From Crossiella sp. CA-258035 (GTDB lineage: Bacteria; Actinomycetota; Actinomycetes; Mycobacteriales; Pseudonocardiaceae): a DNA stretch of 64,000 bases. The stretch is from contig NZ_CP116413.1 of assembly GCF_030064675.1 (NCBI RefSeq), positions 2,760,001 through 2,824,000 of the forward strand, written 5' to 3'. The position numbers and the translations under genes are program-made. Under the pieces are notes generated by a model. That model saw only the letters and a list, made by a program, of their open reading frames with translations. It had not been told where the DNA came from and searched no databases. Numbering within the stretch: position 1 is the stretch's first letter; every line of letters starts with the position of its first letter. This document shows positions 60,414 to 64,000 of this stretch, piece after piece.

Positions 60414-62477
60414 TCAGAGCGCGGCGGCGCCGTCCAGGACCATCCGCCAGTGCACCAGGTTGTGGCAGGTGATCAGGATGTTCGGATGCCACGGCCCGAG
60501 CACCCGCACCTGGTCGTCGAGCACCCTGGCCAGCTCGGTCACCGCCGCCGCCGGATCACCGGCGTGGCCGCGCCAGCGGGCCAGGTTGTGCCGCGTGGTC
60601 AGCGTGTTCGGGTGCCAGGGGCCGAGGGCGAAGATCTGGTCCCGCAGCAGCCGTTCCAGCTCGGTCACCGCGGTCGTGGCGTCGCCGGTCGCGCCGCGCC
60701 AGCGGGCCAGGTCGTGCCGGGTGGTCAGGGTGTCCGGGTGGCGCGCGCCGAGGACCCGCTCCTGCTCGCGCAGCACCGCCGCCAGCTCGGGCACGGTGCG
60801 CGCGTGCTCACCGGCGTGACCACGCCAGCGGGCCATGTTGTGCCGGGTGGTCAGGGCGTGCGGATGGCGTGGCCCGAGCACCCGTTCCTGGTCGGCGAGC
60901 ACCCGCTCCAGCTCCCGCACCGCGCCCGCCGCGTCACCGGTCTCGCCGCGCCAGTAGGCGGCGTTGTGCCGCGCGGTCAACGTGCTCGGGTGATCCGCGC
61001 CGACCAACTGCCGGGTGAGCCGGTGCAGCCGGTGGAACCAGCGGGTGGCCGCGGCGACCTGCCCGCTCTCGCCGAGGCTGTTGCCCGCGTGGAAGAGCAG
61101 CTCGTGCTCGGCGGTCCAGCGCTGGCCCGCGGTGTGCCGGTGCAGCGCCGCGGTGTTCGCCCGCAGCGCCCGCACCAGCGGCAGGTCCTCCTCCACCGGC
61201 GGCCACACCTGGCGCAGCGCGTCCGCGACCAGCTTCGCCCAGCAGGGCAGGCGTTCGCCCAGCTCCTCCCGCGCGGCTCGCTGCACCAGCGTGTGCACCC
61301 GGACCGCGCGGTGCGGCGTGCCGGGGTCGTGGGTCACCAGGTTCATCCGGTGCAGCCCGCGCAGCGCGGTGCGCGCCTGCTCGGCGTCCACCGGTCTGCC
61401 GACGATCTCGCCGAGGTGCTCGAGCACGGCCGGGCTGGTGAACACCGCTTCCGGCGCGCCGTTGGGGTCCAGCACGCTGGCCACGGTCAGCAGCGGCCGG
61501 GCCAGCCCCGCCGGTTCCAGCCGGTCGGCGCGCTCGACCGACAGCGACCAGGCCGCGGCGACCGTGGCCAGGTGCTCATCGGGCAGCGCGTCCCGCTCCG
61601 GCAGCAACGAGTCCAGTCGCCGCCGCCGGTCGGCCAGCCGCGCGCGGTACTGCGCGCAGGTCAGGTCCTGGTCGATGATGTACGCGCTGGCCTGCGCCAA
61701 CGCCAGCGGCAGCCGGCCGAGGTCCTCGGCGAGGCCGTCCGCCCCGGTTAGTAGGCGCGGGGTCCCGGCGAACCTCGCGGCCAGGTAGGCGGCCGCTTCG
61801 GCGGCGCTGAACAGCCCGACGTCCAGGATCCGGCGTCCCGCGCCGCGCAGTGCCGCGTCCCGCCGGCGGGTGGTGGCCAGCACCGGGCCCGGCGGCCACA
61901 GCCCGTTGAGGTCGGCCGGCGCGCGGACGTCGTCCAGGACCACCAGCCAGCGCCGCGGTGTGTGTGCCAGCCAGGCGAGGAAGCGTTCCGCGGCGAGCTC
62001 CGCGCCACCGCCGAAGCCGGTCAGGTCGGCGTAGGCGGAGGCGTAGGCGGCGATCACCGCCTCGCGGGAGTTCGCGGTCACCCAGACGAGCAGGTCCAGG
62101 TCGCCGGAGAGGCGGCGGACGTGGTCGGCGGCGAGCTGGGTCTTGCCGGCCCCGGCGGGACCGGAGAGCACTACCGCGGCCCCAGCCCCGTGGCCATGAT
62201 CGGCACCAGGCCGGTTCCCGCCCTCGGCACCCGGGCCGTTCCCGCTCCCGCTTCCGGTCGCGTTCCTGGCCGCGGGCTCGGTCAGCTCGGCCAGCCGCGT
62301 CCCCTCCGCGCGCGGCTGGAAGCAGTCCGCCCGGGGCGGCACCACCCCGTACCGCCTCGGCCAGCGCGGCTCCGCGGTCGACGCCCCGGCGGCCCCGTGG
62401 AAGTGCACGCCCCCGTGGACCTGCCCCACCATCGCCGCGCCACCCCGCACCCCTCCGGTGAGCGCATTCCTGTTCAC
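60414..62477 (-). CDS. NLR-like STAND NTPase with TPR repeats
   Basis: This 687-residue protein has an N-terminal Gly/Val-rich motif (GGVRGGAAMVGQVHGGV, about 8-24) resembling bacterial amyloid-signalling motifs, then the NTPase: Walker A GPAGAGKT (106-113), Walker B WLVVLDDV (about 176-183) and a winged-helix part. At least four 42-residue kinesin-light-chain-like TPRs (about 500-680, each with RHNxAxWRG) end it. STAND proteins of this plan act as sensors in defence or regulation. No effector gene is recognisable beside it. Confidence 0.85.
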   Translation of the reverse strand: MNRNALTGGVRGGAAMVGQVHGGVHFHGAAGASTAEPRWPRRYGVVPPRADCFQPRAEGTRLAELTEPAARNATGSGSGNGPGAEGGNRPGADHGHGAGAAVVLSGPAGAGKTQLAADHVRRLSGDLDLLVWVTANSREAVIAAYASAYADLTGFGGGAELAAERFLAWLAHTPRRWLVVLDDVRAPADLNGLWPPGPVLATTRRRDAALRGAGRRILDVGLFSAAEAAAYLAARFAGTPRLLTGADGLAEDLGRLPLALAQASAYIIDQDLTCAQYRARLADRRRRLDSLLPERDALPDEHLATVAAAWSLSVERADRLEPAGLARPLLTVASVLDPNGAPEAVFTSPAVLEHLGEIVGRPVDAEQARTALRGLHRMNLVTHDPGTPHRAVRVHTLVQRAAREELGERLPCWAKLVADALRQVWPPVEEDLPLVRALRANTAALHRHTAGQRWTAEHELLFHAGNSLGESGQVAAATRWFHRLHRLTRQLVGADHPSTLTARHNAAYWRGETGDAAGAVRELERVLADQERVLGPRHPHALTTRHNMARWRGHAGEHARTVPELAAVLREQERVLGARHPDTLTTRHDLARWRGATGDATTAVTELERLLRDQIFALGPWHPNTLTTRHNLARWRGHAGDPAAAVTELARVLDDQVRVLGPWHPNILITCHNLVHWRMVLDGAAAL

Positions 62478-63082
62478 GTGTCCTGCCCCCTGCTACCAGG
62501 CGATTTACCTGTACAACCACCACTCGCGAACGAGTGATGGCAGTCACGCTAATGGGTGTGTCAACACGAGTTGCTGGGCGGTCCGCATACTTGGGGTCGC
62601 CGCGCTTGTGCGCGACAAACGGAACAAATCGGGCTCGAATCCGATGGCATCGAGTCGTCTGTCTATTGTGGACACCGTCGGCGCTGGGACTGTCTCGCGG
62701 CGGCCGCGCCGGCGGTCAGCCGGTCGCTCCCGATCGGCGGTCCTCGTCGTCGATATCCGTATGGGTGTCCGGAGAACGCACAACTTCGTTGGGCCGAACG
62801 GGTGCTTCGATGTACCGCCTTTTCCGTACCGCGACCGTTTCGGAAAGTGCGGTGACGAACGCCTCAGCACGGCTTCGCAACGGCGCTCGCGTCTGCGCGC
62901 CAACGGCAACGCCGCTGCTCCGGCGAGGGCGAAAGTTGCTGATCATGATGGGTGCGACCGGCAGAACCGGCTCGCGGCAACCCATCGGAAGTCGAGTGGC
63001 CGAGTCCTATTAGCAGTATTCTTCTCCGATTCGTTACCCTCTCTGTGGGGGTACTTCTCAACTGGCCAGAACGGAGACGTTC
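62478..63082. other. gap of about 600 bp
   Basis: No gene supported. Composition is less GC-rich than around it. Overlapping open frames on both strands lack start signals and domains. Confidence 0.5.
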
Positions 63083-63430
63083 GTGTTCACGCCGCACCCG
63101 GTTCGGCGAAGCCGTATCACCAGTTCGAAGGTCACCTGGCGGGCCGCGATGCCACGCATCGCGCACGGCCCGGCAAGTGCGAACGGGAGTCAGGCCACGG
63201 TCACCGAACCGTCCAACACCACCACTGGGCAGCAGGACCTGTTCGCGCTCGAGCGCGAGCCAGCACAGCCGGTAGATGACCGCGTCGATCTGCCCGTCGA
63301 CGAGTTTCCGCAGGTGGAGCTGACCGGCGAGGACGACGTCCTCCCGCCGGAGATCAGCTTCGAGCTGTTCCTTGAACGCCTGGACGAAGTCCTGCGCGCC
63401 GAGGCCGACGCCAACTCGGTGAGGTCCTGA
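63083..63430 (+). CDS. hypothetical acidic protein
   Basis: This 115-residue GTG frame has GGAGACG upstream. The N-terminal third is basic; the rest is strongly acidic (VDDRVDLPVDEFPQVELTGEDD, then ISFELFLERLDEVLRAEA), with plausible helix periodicity and third-position bias. It could start at a later ATG (63149). No family recognised. Confidence 0.4.
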   Translation: MFTPHPVRRSRITSSKVTWRAAMPRIAHGPASANGSQATVTEPSNTTTGQQDLFALEREPAQPVDDRVDLPVDEFPQVELTGEDDVLPPEISFELFLERLDEVLRAEADANSVRS

Positions 63431-64000
63431 TCCACCAGCCCTGACCCGTTGGCGGGTCGGGAACTTCCCCTCGACGGGCATCGCACCGCCGAGGACGCTA
63501 GCGGTCGCGCCAAGATCACCTGATCTTCCTCAGGCCGCGACCCGGGGGCGCAGGACTACCCCGATCGGGTCACCCAGCACATCAAGCACCTCAGGTTCAC
63601 CCGTTCGGGGCCACTTGCCGGTCACCCGGCCACTGGCCCCGGCGAAGCCGTGCGGCGTTGGCTGGTGCCGGACCACTCCGGCATCGGCCGAGCCGCTCGC
63701 TGGGTCGGGGTGACTGCCCACGTTGGGGTAACTGTCCACATGGGACGGTCGCTTCCGCTTGCCTTCCGCCGGTTGCTGCCTGTCTGCCGCCGCCGCTGTC
63801 TTCCGCCGGTTGGCGATTGGCCCGATGTCAGCGCCAGCGCCGAGCCGGTGTCGGTCGCTGACGAACTCGTGCCGGGTCCGTGATGCGCTGCGCCGCGTGC
63901 CGCCGCGAGCGGGGTGGCGGCGGGCTCCGGAGACGCGAGACGCTTCTGCCGCAAGCGAAATCCGCCGTCAGCGCGTTCGATGGCTGGCGGCGGTCGCGGT
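63431..64000. other. window end without a convincing gene
   Basis: Short frames (for example 63530-63739 minus, 69 codons) are open, but none has a clear start signal or domain. Confidence 0.4.

Overview
The window is high-GC DNA with strong G/C third-codon bias, many GTG/TTG starts and ATGA/GTGA gene overlaps. It carries WhiB, SARP/BTAD, LAL-LuxR and SpdB/TraB-type genes. This fits a filamentous actinomycete, probably in or near the Pseudonocardiales. That placement is inference from gene content and style; no 16S or other marker gene is present.

Left chromosomal flank (1-12.5 kb). The 3' part of an MHS-family symporter is followed by a CoA-transferase beta subunit and a small gene. Next come a SAM methyltransferase, a DUF4342 protein and a two-gene HTH/membrane operon. 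Around 5 kb lie a possible leaderless micro-ORF unit and a decayed isoleucyl-tRNA synthetase tail. A STAND/NB-ARC-TPR (NLR-like) gene at 6.1-8.4 kb is split by a frameshift. A three-gene cassette at 9.2-12.35 kb looks like a surface-anchored PknH-type sensor domain, a secreted coiled-coil nuclease toxin and a SUKH-type immunity protein.

Integrated element (12,512-39,808, about 27.3 kb). An actinomycete integrative and conjugative element (AICE) sits in the 3' half of tRNA-Pro(GGG). The 95-bp att repeats are at 12,512-12,606 and 39,714-39,808, and the intact tRNA lies on the integrase side. The left third holds accessory genes: three unknowns, mobC and a MOB relaxase interrupted by an in-frame TGA, a pentapeptide-repeat protein with an in-frame TGA before its membrane tail, and an HTH regulator / cysteine hydrolase / HAD operon. 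A cI-like repressor diverges from the transfer operon. That operon runs excisionase-like, WhiB-like, small membrane proteins, SpdB-like (DUF2637), TraB/FtsK translocase, a Pycsar-effector-like membrane protein, M41-like, several AICE unknowns, MazG-like, a DpdA/TGT-like protein, a DUF3987 replication protein, an RRQRL zinc protein and a tyrosine integrase. Between rep and the RRQRL gene is a 320-bp concentric inverted repeat built of twelve 9-10-bp iteron-like units. It is the best candidate for the element's replication origin.

Right chromosomal flank (39.8-64 kb). After the tRNA come a LuxR regulator with three 11-bp repeats of SARP type upstream and two large SARP/BTAD-ATPase regulators arranged tail to tail. 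An SDR follows, sharing a promoter region that has three 11-bp-spaced GAGCG heptamers. Then come an Rsm22-type rRNA methyltransferase, an azoreductase/MarR divergon, an HxlR regulator, an imine-reductase-like enzyme, an aldo/keto reductase and a class A penicillin-binding protein. The segment ends with a secreted C39-like cysteine peptidase, a LAL LuxR regulator and a second NLR-like TPR protein. A 90-bp repeat occurs in inverted orientation at 50.5 and 56.2 kb.

Most of the provided long reading frames on the strand opposite a gene are shadows produced by high GC and are not listed.
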